A DNA stretch of 64,000 bases, taken from CBDAPU01 sp965198875 (GTDB taxonomy: Bacteria > Pseudomonadota > Gammaproteobacteria > Eutrophobiales > Eutrophobiaceae). This document shows, piece after piece, positions 1 to 9,421 of this stretch. Positions within the stretch are counted from its first letter, which is position 1, and every line of letters starts with the position of its first letter. Below the pieces are notes generated by a model. It had not been told where the DNA came from and searched no databases. It saw only the letters and a program-made list of their open reading frames with translations. The translations under genes and the position numbers were made by a program. The DNA lies in NCBI GenBank assembly GCA_965198875.1, contig CBDAPU010000001.1, positions 496,001-560,000 on the forward strand, written 5' to 3'.

Positions 1-335
1 ACGATGAGCGAATTGAGAAAATCATCAGTGTCGCTTCCGGTTTTATCTATTACGTCTCTCTCAAAGGGGTCACCGGGGCCCAGGCGCCGACACTCACAGA
101 TATGCGCCATAGAATTGGGCAGATCAAACAACACAGCCATTTACCCGTTGCCGTGGGTTTTGGTATTAAAGATCCCGGATCCGCCGCCGAGATAGCGGGC
201 TGTTGTGATGCTGTTATCATAGGTAGCGCATTGGTCGAGGCACTACATGAGGCGGATAAACATCATAAAGACCTGATCGTTGCAGTCGACTCGTTTATAA
301 CACCGATCCGGGCTGCATTGGATCGGGCTTCATGA
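1..335 (+). CDS. trpA: Tryptophan synthase alpha subunit, C-terminal part
   Basis: Only the last ~110 residues are present; the gene begins before the window and is read in frame 3 to a TGA at 333-335. TrpA cleaves indole-3-glycerol phosphate to indole and glyceraldehyde 3-phosphate and passes indole to TrpB. Visible TrpA landmarks are the SGFIYYVS strand, the GVTGA turn, the GFGIKDP phosphate-binding loop and the VIIGSALV segment. Followed after 10 bases by accD, the usual gammaproteobacterial order trpA-accD-folC. Confidence 0.93.
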   Translation, partial: DERIEKIISVASGFIYYVSLKGVTGAQAPTLTDMRHRIGQIKQHSHLPVAVGFGIKDPGSAAEIAGCCDAVIIGSALVEALHEADKHHKDLIVAVDSFITPIRAALDRAS

Positions 336-345
336 GAAATACGCT

Positions 346-1216
346 ATGAGTTGGTTAGATAAATTACTGCCATCACGGATCAAAGACCAACGGGGCGACA
401 CGCCGAACGGTGCCGGAGGGTTTATGGACGAAATGCGTTGATTGTCATGCCGTTCTTTATCGCGCTGAGCTGGTACGAAACCTGGAAGTGTGTCCCAAGT
501 GCTCTCACCACATGCGGATCAGCGCCCGCTCCAGGCTGGATAGTTTCCTCGATACGGAAGGCCGGGTGGAAATGGGGGAAGATATAAAACCGGTTGATCA
601 ATACAAATTCCGCGACAGCAAAAAATACAAGGACAGATTAGCGAGCGCACGCAAGCGAACCGGTGAGAATGACGCCCTGGTTGTGATAATGGGCCATGTC
701 AAAAACATGCCTGTGGTTGCCTCGGCGTTTGAGTTTGATTTTATGGGTGGCTCTATGGGATCGGTGGTCGGAGAGAAGTTTATTATCGCTACGGATACGT
801 GCGTGGAAAACAACATCCCCCTGGTGTGTTTCTCAGCCAGCGGTGGGGCACGTATGCAGGAGACCTTGATCGCACTTTTCCAGATGGCGAAAACCAGCGC
901 CGCCCTGGCAAAATTAGGCCGGGCCGGGCTCCCGTATATCTCGGTTTTAACCGATCCGACAATGGGCGGCGTATCGGCAAGCCTTGCAAGCCTGGGGGAT
1001 ATCAACATCGCTGAGCCCAATGCCCTGATAGGGTTCGCCGGCCCCAGAGTGATTGAACAGACAGTGCGTCAGACATTGCCCGAGGGTTTTCAAAGAAGCG
1101 AGTTTTTATTAGAACATGGCAATATTGATATGATAGTAGACAGGCGTGAGATGAGAGACAGCATCGCCTCATTATTATCCATGCTGTGCCGTAAACCCGG
1201 ATCTGCTCTGATCTGA
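346..1216 (+). CDS. accD: Acetyl-CoA carboxylase carboxyltransferase beta subunit (frameshifted as given)
   Basis: AccD with AccA transfers the carboxyl group from carboxybiotin to acetyl-CoA, the first step of fatty acid synthesis. The zinc finger (WTKCVDC ... VCPKC) and the crotonase-fold signatures GGSMGSVVGEKF, SASGGARMQE and GFAGPRVIEQT are clear. The expected N-terminus MSWLDKLLPSRIK starts at ATG 346 in frame 1, but the body from VPEGLWTKC (base 410) is in frame 2. Removing one G from the GGGG run at 392-395 would join them as IKDQRATRRTVPEGLW. Either the sequence has an extra G, or translation starts at GTG 410 (268 aa), which has no clear ribosome binding site. Identity is certain; the 5' end is not. 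Confidence 0.92.
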
Positions 1217-1245
1217 TCAGGGATCAACCGGCGCCCAGGAAACAG

Positions 1246-2568
1246 ATGACATGCACCCGGTTCCCACCACTTTCAATAGTATCTGGTCGGCAGAGCCCGC
1301 CGAGGTTTGATAATCTCGCCGATTGGCTTAAATGGCAGGAGGGCCTGCATTTTACCGCAATAGAGATGGGGCTTGACCGCTGTGATCAGGTAGCACGGAG
1401 AATGCATCTGCTCAATCCTGATTTCAAGGTGATCAGCATCTCCGGCACCAACGGGAAGGGTTCAAGCGCCGCCATGCTGGACGCCATGTTGCGCCATGCC
1501 GGTTATAAAGTCGGGGCTTACACTTCCCCGCACCTGATCAAGTATAACGAGCGGATCTGTGTGGGTGGCGACCCGGTGAGCGATGAGCAGTTATGTGAGG
1601 CATTTGCCCGCATTGATGAGGCCAGAGGTGATGTTTCCCTGACGTATTTCGAGTTTGGCACCCTGGCGGCCCTTGATATTTTTCATCATGCCGATATTGA
1701 CATAGCCCTGCTGGAAGTGGGTTTGGGCGGCAGATTGGATGCGGTGAATATTGTGGACGCCGATGTTGCCCTGGTCGGCACAATCGATTTGGATCATGAG
1801 GAATGGCTGGGATACACCAGAGAGCATATCGGTACGGAAAAAGCCGGTATTTTCAGGGAAAATCGCCCTGCAATTTGCTCTGATCCATCGCCGCCTGACA
1901 GCATTGCCCGTTACGCAAAAGAGATCGGCGCGCACCTTCATCAAGCCACTTTGGAGTTTCACTATCAGTTGCATGAGAGGACCTGGACCTGGAGGCGGGA
2001 CGAGCGGGTTTATGAGAACCTGCCCAAACCGGGGGTCAATAACGAGAAACAGGTGCAAAATGCCGCCGGCGTGTTGATGGTGCTGGAGGCCATAGCCGAT
2101 GCGTTTCCGGTGGATATAGAGACGATCCGGGGTTGTTTGAGGGACTTTAGACTGGACGGGCGACTCCAGATGATCCCCGGGGAGATCCCCTGCATACTCG
2201 ATGTGGCGCATAATACCCAGGCGATCTCCGCTTTGGTTGAAAACATTAAAAAAATTGCCTGTGTTGGCGAGACCCATATCGTCATTGGTATGCTCAAAGA
2301 TAAAAACCACATGGCCATATTTGAGCGCTTGTCGAAGATTGCCGATCACTGGTATTTGGTGGATCTGCATGTTGATCGCGCCGCCAGCATGGAAGAGTTA
2401 ACCCGGGTATTATCGGCCTATGTTGATGGCGAGCGGGTTAATCGCTTCACTAGCGTTAAGGACGCCCTGGTGATGGTTGAGAGAAAAGCCCGTGCCGGCG
2501 ATAGAGCCATTGTGACCGGCTCATTTATCGCAGTTGGGGCCGCCATCGGCTACCTGAAGAATATTTGA
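1246..2568 (+). CDS. folC: Dihydrofolate synthase / folylpolyglutamate synthase
   Basis: 440 aa. Adds L-glutamate to dihydropteroate and to reduced folates in an ATP-dependent cytosolic reaction. The Mur-ligase-type P-loop SGTNGKGS lies at residues 66-73, followed by the family segments YTSPHL, FEFGTLAAL and LLEVGLGGRLDAVN, and the C-terminal domain entry DVAHNT. The N-terminus has about 20 residues before the conserved LADWLKWQEGLHF; ATG 1246 is used because no closer start is evident. It lies 29 bases after accD and 3 bases before dedD, so co-transcription is likely. Confidence 0.95.
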   Translation: MTCTRFPPLSIVSGRQSPPRFDNLADWLKWQEGLHFTAIEMGLDRCDQVARRMHLLNPDFKVISISGTNGKGSSAAMLDAMLRHAGYKVGAYTSPHLIKYNERICVGGDPVSDEQLCEAFARIDEARGDVSLTYFEFGTLAALDIFHHADIDIALLEVGLGGRLDAVNIVDADVALVGTIDLDHEEWLGYTREHIGTEKAGIFRENRPAICSDPSPPDSIARYAKEIGAHLHQATLEFHYQLHERTWTWRRDERVYENLPKPGVNNEKQVQNAAGVLMVLEAIADAFPVDIETIRGCLRDFRLDGRLQMIPGEIPCILDVAHNTQAISALVENIKKIACVGETHIVIGMLKDKNHMAIFERLSKIADHWYLVDLHVDRAASMEELTRVLSAYVDGERVNRFTSVKDALVMVERKARAGDRAIVTGSFIAVGAAIGYLKNI

Positions 2569-2571
2569 TAT

Positions 2572-3264
2572 ATGGAACGGCGGCTAAAAGAAAGACTGAT
2601 CGGCGCCAGTGTTCTGGTGTTGTTGGCGGTTATTTTTATCCCCATGGCGCTGGATGACTCTCAAGAGCGGGAGCCCCTGATCGGCAAAACCAATATTCCG
2701 CAAAAACCCGATGGTGAGTTCAGCTCCCGGCTCATTCCGTTGCCGCAACCCGAAGATATCATCCCGCCGGCCCCGGAAACGGAAGAAGCTGAGATGGAAG
2801 AGCCGGCAATACAAACAGCGCCGATCATCACATCGATGGAAGATCCCGCCACCTCCGGCCAGACACTGCCCCCCCATGAGATGGTTGCCGCTAAAGGCAT
2901 CATCGTTCCCGCCGAGGGCGAACCCCCTCCCACAGTCCCGCCCAGGACGGCGGCGGCTCTGGCGGACAACACGCAAACCGCTGTGCCCCCGCAAGGGGTC
3001 AATGACGGTAGCCATGATAAAAAAGGACTGACCGCCTGGGTTGTTCAGGTTGGTAGTTTTGCTATTGAGGAGAATGCGAACACATTAAATGATAGATTGC
3101 GAACTGCCGGGTACCGATCTTTTGTTCAACCTGTCAAAAACAGGAACACCCTGTCATATCGTGTGAGAGTGGGGCCGGAGATTTTACGTTCAGAAGCGTT
3201 AAAACAGCAATCAAAGTTGCAAGAGGAGATGAACCTGCAAGGCATCGTATTGGATTACCCATAA
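2572..3264 (+). CDS. dedD: SPOR domain protein, DedD-like
   Basis: 230 aa, starting 3 bases after folC. One membrane segment near the N-terminus (residues ~10-28, LIGASVLVLLAVIFIPMAL), a long Pro/Glu/Ala-rich periplasmic linker (~50-150), and a C-terminal SPOR domain (~155-230) beginning AWVVQVGSF. SPOR domains bind denuded septal peptidoglycan, and DedD acts in cell constriction. Position between folC and cvpA is the standard gammaproteobacterial context, which supports the name; the linker itself is not conserved. Confidence 0.88.
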   Translation: MERRLKERLIGASVLVLLAVIFIPMALDDSQEREPLIGKTNIPQKPDGEFSSRLIPLPQPEDIIPPAPETEEAEMEEPAIQTAPIITSMEDPATSGQTLPPHEMVAAKGIIVPAEGEPPPTVPPRTAAALADNTQTAVPPQGVNDGSHDKKGLTAWVVQVGSFAIEENANTLNDRLRTAGYRSFVQPVKNRNTLSYRVRVGPEILRSEALKQQSKLQEEMNLQGIVLDYP

Positions 3265-3486
3265 CCACTTCGCTTCTCTTTCATGTCGGCGACGGCGCAG
3301 GTGATCGACACCGAAGGGAGCCCCTCAGGTGACGATGATTATGATGATGATCAAAGACGAGGCGGGCCTGGCAAGCGCATCGCCGTCATGGCTGGAGAAC
3401 GCAAGGCCGGCCCGTGGGCCTGCATCTCTCAAGAGGCAAACATAACCGACGATCATACATAACGGAAAACGTATCGGGGCTTTTTA

Positions 3487-4026
3487 GTGCAAGGGGTTGA
3501 TATTGGTATTTTGGTGGTGTTGCTTCTACCGGCCTTGACGGGCCTGATTTACGGGTTTCTTAACATTGTCTTCTCCATCACCGCCTGGGTATTGGCGCTG
3601 GGGATCAGTATTACATTCGGCCCGGGCTTATCGCCGCTGTTGACTGATTATATCGACTCGATACTGCTCAGGGATATTGCCGCTTTTGCCAGTATCTTCA
3701 TCATCAGCTTGATGGTATTGACCGCTCTCGGCTATTTTATCGTCAAATTGCTTGGCAGAGCAGGCCTCACCGCCGCCGACAGACTGCTCGGTTTTTTCTT
3801 TGGAATTGGGCTTGGGGGGGCTATCATAACAGTCATGATTTTCCTGGCTGGATTTACCGCATTGACGGAGAAACCCTGGTGGCGGAGCTCGGTACTGATC
3901 GAGCCGTTTCAACATATTTGCATCTGGGGACAACGGTTTCTACCCGACAATGTCGCCGCCTATCACCGCTATGGGCAGAGGGCCCCTGAACGTGAAGCGG
4001 AGCAATCCGCATCAGAGACCCCATAA
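3487..4026 (+). CDS. cvpA: CvpA family inner membrane protein
   Basis: 179 aa with four predicted membrane segments (roughly residues 5-25, 30-48, 65-90 and 100-125) and a polar C-terminal tail. Starts at GTG 3487 (VQGVDIGIL). CvpA is named for a colicin V production phenotype, and its biochemical role is not settled. Preceded by 222 bases without a recognisable gene and followed 29 bases later by purF, the conserved cvpA-purF pair. Confidence 0.9.
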   Translation: MQGVDIGILVVLLLPALTGLIYGFLNIVFSITAWVLALGISITFGPGLSPLLTDYIDSILLRDIAAFASIFIISLMVLTALGYFIVKLLGRAGLTAADRLLGFFFGIGLGGAIITVMIFLAGFTALTEKPWWRSSVLIEPFQHICIWGQRFLPDNVAAYHRYGQRAPEREAEQSASETP

Positions 4027-4055
4027 ATCCCCTGGCTGATCAGATCGATAAACAC

Positions 4056-5573
4056 ATGTGCGGGATCATCGGCATTGTCGCTAAATCGAATGTAAACCAG
4101 GCTATATTTGATGGTTTAACCATACTTCAGCATCGCGGACAGGACGCCGCCGGTATGGTGACCTGTGACGGCACCCGCCTTTACCTGCGTAAAAATAACG
4201 GACTGGTGCGTGATGTTTTTCAGACCCGTCACATGCTGAATTTGAAGGGCAAGATGGGGATCGGGCAGGTGCGTTACCCGACCGCTGGTTGCTCATCCTC
4301 CGCCGAAGCACAGCCTTTTTACGTCAATTCGCCCTACGGGATTGTGCTCGCACACAATGGCAATCTCACCAATGGCGAACAACTCAAGGCAGATCTGATG
4401 AGTGATGAGCTACGGCATATCAATACCGGATCCGACTCTGAGATCTTGTTAAACATATTTGCTTTCGAGTTGCAGCGAATGGGAAAGCTGCGGGGAGCAT
4501 TAACCCCGGATGATATTTTTGCGGCGATCGGCCAATTACACCGGCGTTGCCGGGGAGGCTTTGCTGTTGTCGCCCTGATATCCGGTGTCGGTATCGTTGG
4601 TTTTCGGGATCAATACGGTATTCGACCGATCATCTTTGGTGAACGCACGACTGATTCAGGCAAGGAGTTTATCATTGCCTCGGAGAGCGTGGCCATAGAT
4701 GCACTGGATTTTGTGGTGAGGCGTGACATAGCGCCGGGAGAGGCGCTCTTCATCAATGAGCAGGGTGAGTCCTATACGAAACAATGCGCTGAAAACCCGC
4801 AATATGCGCCTTGCATATTTGAGCATGTCTATCTCGCCAGACCCGACTCGGTGATTGACAATATTTCCGTCTATAAAACCCGTTTGCGGATGGGGGAGTT
4901 CCTGGCGACAAAGATATTAAAACTAAGACCGGATCACGATATTGATGTGGTCATACCGATACCGGATACCGGCCGCACGTCCGCCTTGCCGCTGGCCTTT
5001 GAATTAGGCGTAAAATACCGGGAGGGGTTTATTAAAAATCGTTATATACCGCGCACATTCATTATGCCGGGGCAGAGTATCCGGAAAAAATCCGTCAGAC
5101 AGAAATTGAACGCCATTGAGCTGGAATTCAAAGATAAAAACGTGCTCCTGGTTGATGACTCCATCGTCCGTGGCACCACCTCATGCGAGATTATTCAAAT
5201 GGCCAGGGAAGCGGGCGCCAGGAAGGTGTATTTTGCCTCAGCGGCGCCGCCGGTGTTGTATCCGAACGTGTACGGGATCGATATCCCCACGCCCGCCGAG
5301 TTGATCGCATCCGGCAAGACGGAGCGGGAAGTATGTGATGCCATCGGCGCTGACTGGCTGATATATCAGGAAGTGGATGATCTAATTAACGCCGCAAGTG
5401 AAGGCAACCCACAAATACAACAGTTTGATACCTCCTGTTTTACGGGAGAGTATGTTACCGGAGATATAAGCGAAGACTACTTGCAACAGGTATCTGTACT
5501 ACGCAGTGATGCGGCGAAACAGGGCGGTGGCGTGTTTGATGAGTCGATGATCGATTTATCTAACAGCGAATAA
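4056..5573 (+). CDS. purF: Amidophosphoribosyltransferase
   Basis: 505 aa, normal length. Catalyses the first committed step of purine synthesis, PRPP plus glutamine to 5-phosphoribosylamine. The N-terminal glutaminase domain begins MCGIIGIV, giving the nucleophilic Cys after Met removal, with the RYPTAG and HNGNLTN segments. The C-terminal phosphoribosyltransferase domain carries the PRPP loop LLVDDSIVRGTTS near residues 365-377. Last gene of the trpA-purF run; no terminator hairpin with a T tract is seen after it. Confidence 0.97.
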   Translation: MCGIIGIVAKSNVNQAIFDGLTILQHRGQDAAGMVTCDGTRLYLRKNNGLVRDVFQTRHMLNLKGKMGIGQVRYPTAGCSSSAEAQPFYVNSPYGIVLAHNGNLTNGEQLKADLMSDELRHINTGSDSEILLNIFAFELQRMGKLRGALTPDDIFAAIGQLHRRCRGGFAVVALISGVGIVGFRDQYGIRPIIFGERTTDSGKEFIIASESVAIDALDFVVRRDIAPGEALFINEQGESYTKQCAENPQYAPCIFEHVYLARPDSVIDNISVYKTRLRMGEFLATKILKLRPDHDIDVVIPIPDTGRTSALPLAFELGVKYREGFIKNRYIPRTFIMPGQSIRKKSVRQKLNAIELEFKDKNVLLVDDSIVRGTTSCEIIQMAREAGARKVYFASAAPPVLYPNVYGIDIPTPAELIASGKTEREVCDAIGADWLIYQEVDDLINAASEGNPQIQQFDTSCFTGEYVTGDISEDYLQQVSVLRSDAAKQGGGVFDESMIDLSNSE

Positions 5574-5966
5574 CACGCCTTAAAGCGTATTTCATTGTCA
5601 GGCACTTTTAGCCTCCGCCCGGCAGGGGTCTTTTAAGAAGCGCAGTCGATGGGCAGGGAGTGATGCGACTCGCCAGTGACCATCATCAAGTCATTATAGG
5701 GGATCTCTAAAAATGCACTTCTCTGCGGTAGCATCGTTGGCGACGTACTCACATCCTCATGTATGGCTTATACACTGCGGTGCTGTGTGCGCCGCCGCCT
5801 CACTACCACAGAAAAATCACTATTTTTAGAGGCGCCCTGTAGTCAAAGGCAAAGAGAATGGCGGCGGCAGTCGTTGTTATGCCCGGATAGCATTAAGAGG
5901 ATCTCGCCAAGGCAGGCTCATCGACAGGCATAAATGGCTGGCGGGCCTGCATTGGTGATGTGAGAC
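5574..5966. other. Intergenic region after purF
   Basis: 393 bases between convergent genes purF (plus) and phaR (minus). No open frame resembles a protein. The only structure found is the inverted-repeat element at 5698-5838, listed separately. A metZ gene, often found after purF in related genomes, is absent. Confidence 0.6.
5698..5838. mobile_element. MITE-like element with terminal inverted repeats
   Basis: About 141 bases without coding capacity. The left end reads AGGGGATCTCTAAAAAT; the right end on the other strand reads AGGGCGCCTCTAAAAAT, so AGGG-N3-CTCTAAAAAT is shared at both ends. The symmetry continues inward: CTGCGGTAG at 5723-5731 pairs with CTACCACAG at 5803-5811 with one mismatch. 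This resembles the ends of small non-autonomous IS derivatives. No clear target-site duplication is seen and no second copy was found in the window, so the mobile origin is inference. Confidence 0.5.
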
Positions 5967-6449
5967 TTAGTCTTTATCGTCAGGTTGTTTATTCGGGCTA
6001 CCAACCCCGGCGGCCTTGAAAAAGCTCTCCTGTACCTGACGCCACATCTGCATATTCTGCTCCGTCATTTCAGTCATCTTTGCGGCAAACGGGTTATGAC
6101 TGATAGCCTGTTGAAAGTTTTTCTGCAGATCCTGTTGCTGTGAGGTAAACATCTCCAGACTCCTTTGCAGGTATTCGCTAAAGGCGCTTTGGTAGGTATT
6201 GCCATAAAAACGGATAAGCTGGGTCAACATCTGCGTATTGAAGATAGGTTGGCCATCGTGCTCCTGCTCGGAGATGATCTGTAACAAGATACTGCGGGTT
6301 AGATCCTCATCTGATTTTACATCCCTGACGCGAAACTCAATGCCACTCAGCACCAGTTTTTTAACATCATCCAGGGTGATATATTGACTGATCTCGGTAT
6401 CGTATAACCGGCGATTGGGGTATTTTTTTATAATGCGTATATCGCTCAT
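5967..6449 (-). CDS. phaR: Polyhydroxyalkanoate synthesis repressor PhaR
   Basis: 160 aa. The N-terminal PHA-accumulation regulator DNA-binding domain starts RIIKKYPNRRLYDT (residues 4-17) and is followed by the central PHB-accumulation domain (~65-110). PhaR binds both PHA granules and DNA, repressing phasin and its own expression until polymer appears. It lies 18 bases downstream of phaA on the same strand, so the two are probably one transcript. The tail after residue ~115 is Gln/Met rich, as is common in the family. Confidence 0.93.
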   Translation of the reverse strand: MSDIRIIKKYPNRRLYDTEISQYITLDDVKKLVLSGIEFRVRDVKSDEDLTRSILLQIISEQEHDGQPIFNTQMLTQLIRFYGNTYQSAFSEYLQRSLEMFTSQQQDLQKNFQQAISHNPFAAKMTEMTEQNMQMWRQVQESFFKAAGVGSPNKQPDDKD

Positions 6450-6467
6450 GCTGTGGATTGTCTTTGT

Positions 6468-7649
6468 TTATCTCTCAACGGCAAGCGCCACCCCCTGGCC
6501 GCCGCCGATACACAACGTAGCCAGACCTTTGCGTGCATCTCTTCGTTGCATTTCATGGATGAGGGTCACTAAAACTCTGCAACCTGAGGCGCCAATGGGA
6601 TGGCCTAAAGCAATAGCGCCGCCGTTGACGTTGACTTTTTCAACATCCCAGCCTAATGCATTGTTAACGGAAATCGCCTGTGCTGCAAAGGCTTCATTCG
6701 CCTCGATCAGGTCTAATTCATCCACTCTCCAGTTAGCTTTATCAAGGCAGCGCTGTGAGGCCGGGATAGGGCCGGTTCCCATAATTGCCGGATCAACGCC
6801 GGCGCTGGCATAGGCCTTGATATTGGCGAGAGGGGCCAAACCCAGCTCATCTGCTTTCTCTTTACCCATGACGATGACGGCCGCCGCACCATCGTTAATG
6901 CCGGAGGCATTCGCCGCCGTCACCGTGCCTTCTTTATTAAAGGCCGGGCGCAACCTGGCGATCCCTTGTGCAGTGACGCCCTGCTTGGGGTATTCGTCCT
7001 TTGCAAAGACAACGGGCTCGCCTTTTCTTTGTGGAATATGAACCGGCACGATCTCCTGAGCGAAAACATTTTCTGATTGTGCGGCGACCGTTTTTTGTTG
7101 AGATCTGGCCGCAAACTGATCTTGCTGCTCACGGGAGATATTAAATTTCTCGACGATGTTCTCGGCGGTGACGCCCATGTGATAATCATTGAAGGCGTCC
7201 CATAAACCATCCGTGATCATGGAATCCAGCATGTTCCAGTCGCCCATTTTCGTGCCGTTACGGGATCTCGGTAGCAGGTGTGGTGCACGGCTCATGTTCT
7301 CCTGACCACCGGCGATGATAATATCTGCATCACCGCATTTTATCGCCTGTGCGGCAAGATGAACGGCCTTCAGGCCACTGCCACATACTTTGTTGATGGT
7401 CATGGCGGGGACGGTGTGCGGCAGGCCGGCCATGATCGCCGCCTGTCGTGCCGGGTTTTGCCCTTCGCCGGCCGTTAGCACCTGGCCTAAAATGACTTCA
7501 TCCACCTGCTCAGGTGCGATGTTCGTTTTCTCCAACAAGGCCCTGATCACTGTCGCCCCCAGTGAGTGGGCATGAATATCCGCCAGGCTGCCGCCAAATG
7601 CGCCAATCGGGGTACGACCGGCCGCTACAATAACAATATTATCTGTCAT
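6468..7649 (-). CDS. phaA: Acetyl-CoA C-acetyltransferase (beta-ketothiolase)
   Basis: 393 aa, the standard thiolase length. Condenses two acetyl-CoA to acetoacetyl-CoA for PHB synthesis, or works in reverse in degradation. Nucleophilic Cys in NKVCGSGLKAV (~residue 90), the His of GGAIALGHPIGASG (~350) and the C-terminal acid/base Cys in CIGGGQG (~380) are all present. It leads a phaA-phaR pair; phaB and phaC are not in this window. The alternative label atoB cannot be excluded by sequence, but the phaR neighbour favours phaA. Confidence 0.93.
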   Translation of the reverse strand: MTDNIVIVAAGRTPIGAFGGSLADIHAHSLGATVIRALLEKTNIAPEQVDEVILGQVLTAGEGQNPARQAAIMAGLPHTVPAMTINKVCGSGLKAVHLAAQAIKCGDADIIIAGGQENMSRAPHLLPRSRNGTKMGDWNMLDSMITDGLWDAFNDYHMGVTAENIVEKFNISREQQDQFAARSQQKTVAAQSENVFAQEIVPVHIPQRKGEPVVFAKDEYPKQGVTAQGIARLRPAFNKEGTVTAANASGINDGAAAVIVMGKEKADELGLAPLANIKAYASAGVDPAIMGTGPIPASQRCLDKANWRVDELDLIEANEAFAAQAISVNNALGWDVEKVNVNGGAIALGHPIGASGCRVLVTLIHEMQRRDARKGLATLCIGGGQGVALAVER

Positions 7650-7978
7650 GATCTCACCTTATATCAGTTTCGTTGCAGCGCACAAGATAGCCCCGATGGT
7701 AACAAAAACACTTTGCACAGACCAGTTTTTAGCGGTTAACCCAAACTTGGGTCTTATGAAGATGACGGGCGGGAGACAGATCCGAAGACGCACTTACAGC
7801 TTGGCCCCGTCAATCATCCAGGCCTTGTGAGGGGCGCAGAACCTAAGGGATAGCCTTCGCCGTCAGGCCATGATCCTCGCTCGCCTCATCAGAGCCGAGC
7901 GTCCACCTCGCCTGTGATCCCGTCACTTGACGGATCCTGCACGGGCTTCGCGTTCGCTAACCCATCGGATGGGCGGCG
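7650..7978. other. Intergenic region between lpdA and phaA
   Basis: 329 bases between two minus-strand genes. No coding or RNA gene was recognised. It should hold the promoter of phaA-phaR and the end of the sucAB-lpdA transcript. The only structure noted is an imperfect hairpin at 7916-7937. Confidence 0.5.
7916..7937 (-). terminator. Possible hairpin after lpdA
   Basis: Imperfect inverted repeat GATCC-CGTCA, loop CT, TGACG-GATCC, about 40 bases beyond the lpdA stop. No T tract follows it, so a terminator role is only a possibility. Confidence 0.25.
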
Positions 7979-9403
7979 TTATATATGCAAGGTCCGCTTA
8001 TCTACCGCCAGCGCCGCTTCGTGCATGGCCTCGGACAGGGTTGGATGGGCATGGATGGTGCGGGCGATGTCCTCGGCGCTACCGTCAAATTCCATTGCCA
8101 ACACCGCCTCTGCGATCAACTCCGATGCGTTCGGCCCCAGTATATGAACGCCAAGAATACGATCTGTTTTTTTATCACTCAGCATCTTCACCATGCCGCT
8201 CATATCACCCATCGCCCTGGCACGACCACTTGCCATAAACGGAAATACGCCGGCATGGTATTCACGATCTTCCGTTTTTAATTCCTGCTCTGTTTTCCCC
8301 ACCCAGGCAATCTCAGGCCAGGTGTAGATCACCCAGGGGATGGTATTAAAATCGATGTGCCCCGGCTTTCCAGCCAAACGCTCAGCCAGCACTACACCCT
8401 CTTCCGATGCCTTATGGGCCAACATCGGGCCGCGCACCACATCACCGATGGCATACACATTCGGCAAATTTGTTTTGCCATGCGCATCAACTTCAATGAA
8501 ACCCCGCTCATTGAGTGCAAGTCCGGCGTCTTCTGCACCCAGCCCCTGAGTATTCGGCGAACGTCCAACGGCGATGATCAGTTTATCGACGACTAATTGT
8601 TGTTTGCCTTCGTTGCTCTCATAGGTAATGGTGACTTCACGGCTGTTGGATCCCGTGCCCGTGACGGTCGCCCCAAGCCGTATGTTCAGCCCCTGTTTTC
8701 TCAGGATTTTTTCCGTCTCAGCCGCTATGTGTCCGTCAACGGAGGGCAGGAAATCATCCAATGCCTCCAAGATGGTGACCTCGGCGCCCATCCTTCTCCA
8801 GACGCTGCCCAATTCAAGCCCGATAACACCTGCACCTATGACCCCCAGCCTTCGAGGGACATCGGTAAAGGCGAGGGCGCCGGTGGAGTCAACGATTTTA
8901 TCCCCATCAACCGGTGCGGGCGGTATTTTTGCCGGCACAGAGCCGGTGGCGATAATGATATGCCGGGCCTGGACGGTATAGTCATCGCCCGCATCCTCGG
9001 CAGATGGCGTGACGTGTACCCGATTGTTCGCCAGCAGTTTGCCGTGGCCCTGCAACCACTGGATTTGGTTTTTTTTGAACAGACCGGCGATACCGCCAGT
9101 GAGGGTTTTTACGATGTTATCCTTGCGCTCGATCATTTTGTGGATGTCGGGCGTCACACTGGCTACGTTGATCCCATGTTCAGCAGCCTCGTGTTTAACA
9201 AAGGTAAAATGATGGGATGAGTCCAGCAAGGCTTTGGAAGGGATGCAACCGACGTTAAGGCAGGTGCCGCCGAGGACGGGCTTGCCGTTGTTGTCCAGCC
9301 AACGCTCAACACAGGCCGTGGAGAGCCCAAGCTGGGCACATCGAATCGCCGCCACATACCCGCCCGGCCCCGCACCTATCACGACCACATCAAAACTCTG
9401 CAT
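7979..9403 (-). CDS. lpdA: Dihydrolipoyl dehydrogenase (E3)
   Basis: 474 aa. Flavoprotein that reoxidises the dihydrolipoyl groups of 2-oxo acid dehydrogenases with NAD. FAD-binding motif VVIGAGPGGYVAA at residues 7-19, redox pair GGTCLNVGCIPSK (Cys48 and Cys53), NAD-binding GVIGAGVIGLELGSVW, and the C-terminal His-Glu dyad segment HAHPTLSEAMHE. It follows sucB by 18 bases in a sucA-sucB-lpdA operon, so it is most likely the E3 of the 2-oxoglutarate dehydrogenase complex. Confidence 0.97.
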   Translation of the reverse strand: MQSFDVVVIGAGPGGYVAAIRCAQLGLSTACVERWLDNNGKPVLGGTCLNVGCIPSKALLDSSHHFTFVKHEAAEHGINVASVTPDIHKMIERKDNIVKTLTGGIAGLFKKNQIQWLQGHGKLLANNRVHVTPSAEDAGDDYTVQARHIIIATGSVPAKIPPAPVDGDKIVDSTGALAFTDVPRRLGVIGAGVIGLELGSVWRRMGAEVTILEALDDFLPSVDGHIAAETEKILRKQGLNIRLGATVTGTGSNSREVTITYESNEGKQQLVVDKLIIAVGRSPNTQGLGAEDAGLALNERGFIEVDAHGKTNLPNVYAIGDVVRGPMLAHKASEEGVVLAERLAGKPGHIDFNTIPWVIYTWPEIAWVGKTEQELKTEDREYHAGVFPFMASGRARAMGDMSGMVKMLSDKKTDRILGVHILGPNASELIAEAVLAMEFDGSAEDIARTIHAHPTLSEAMHEAALAVDKRTLHI

Positions 9404-9421
9404 TCTTTAGCCCCCTGTTAT

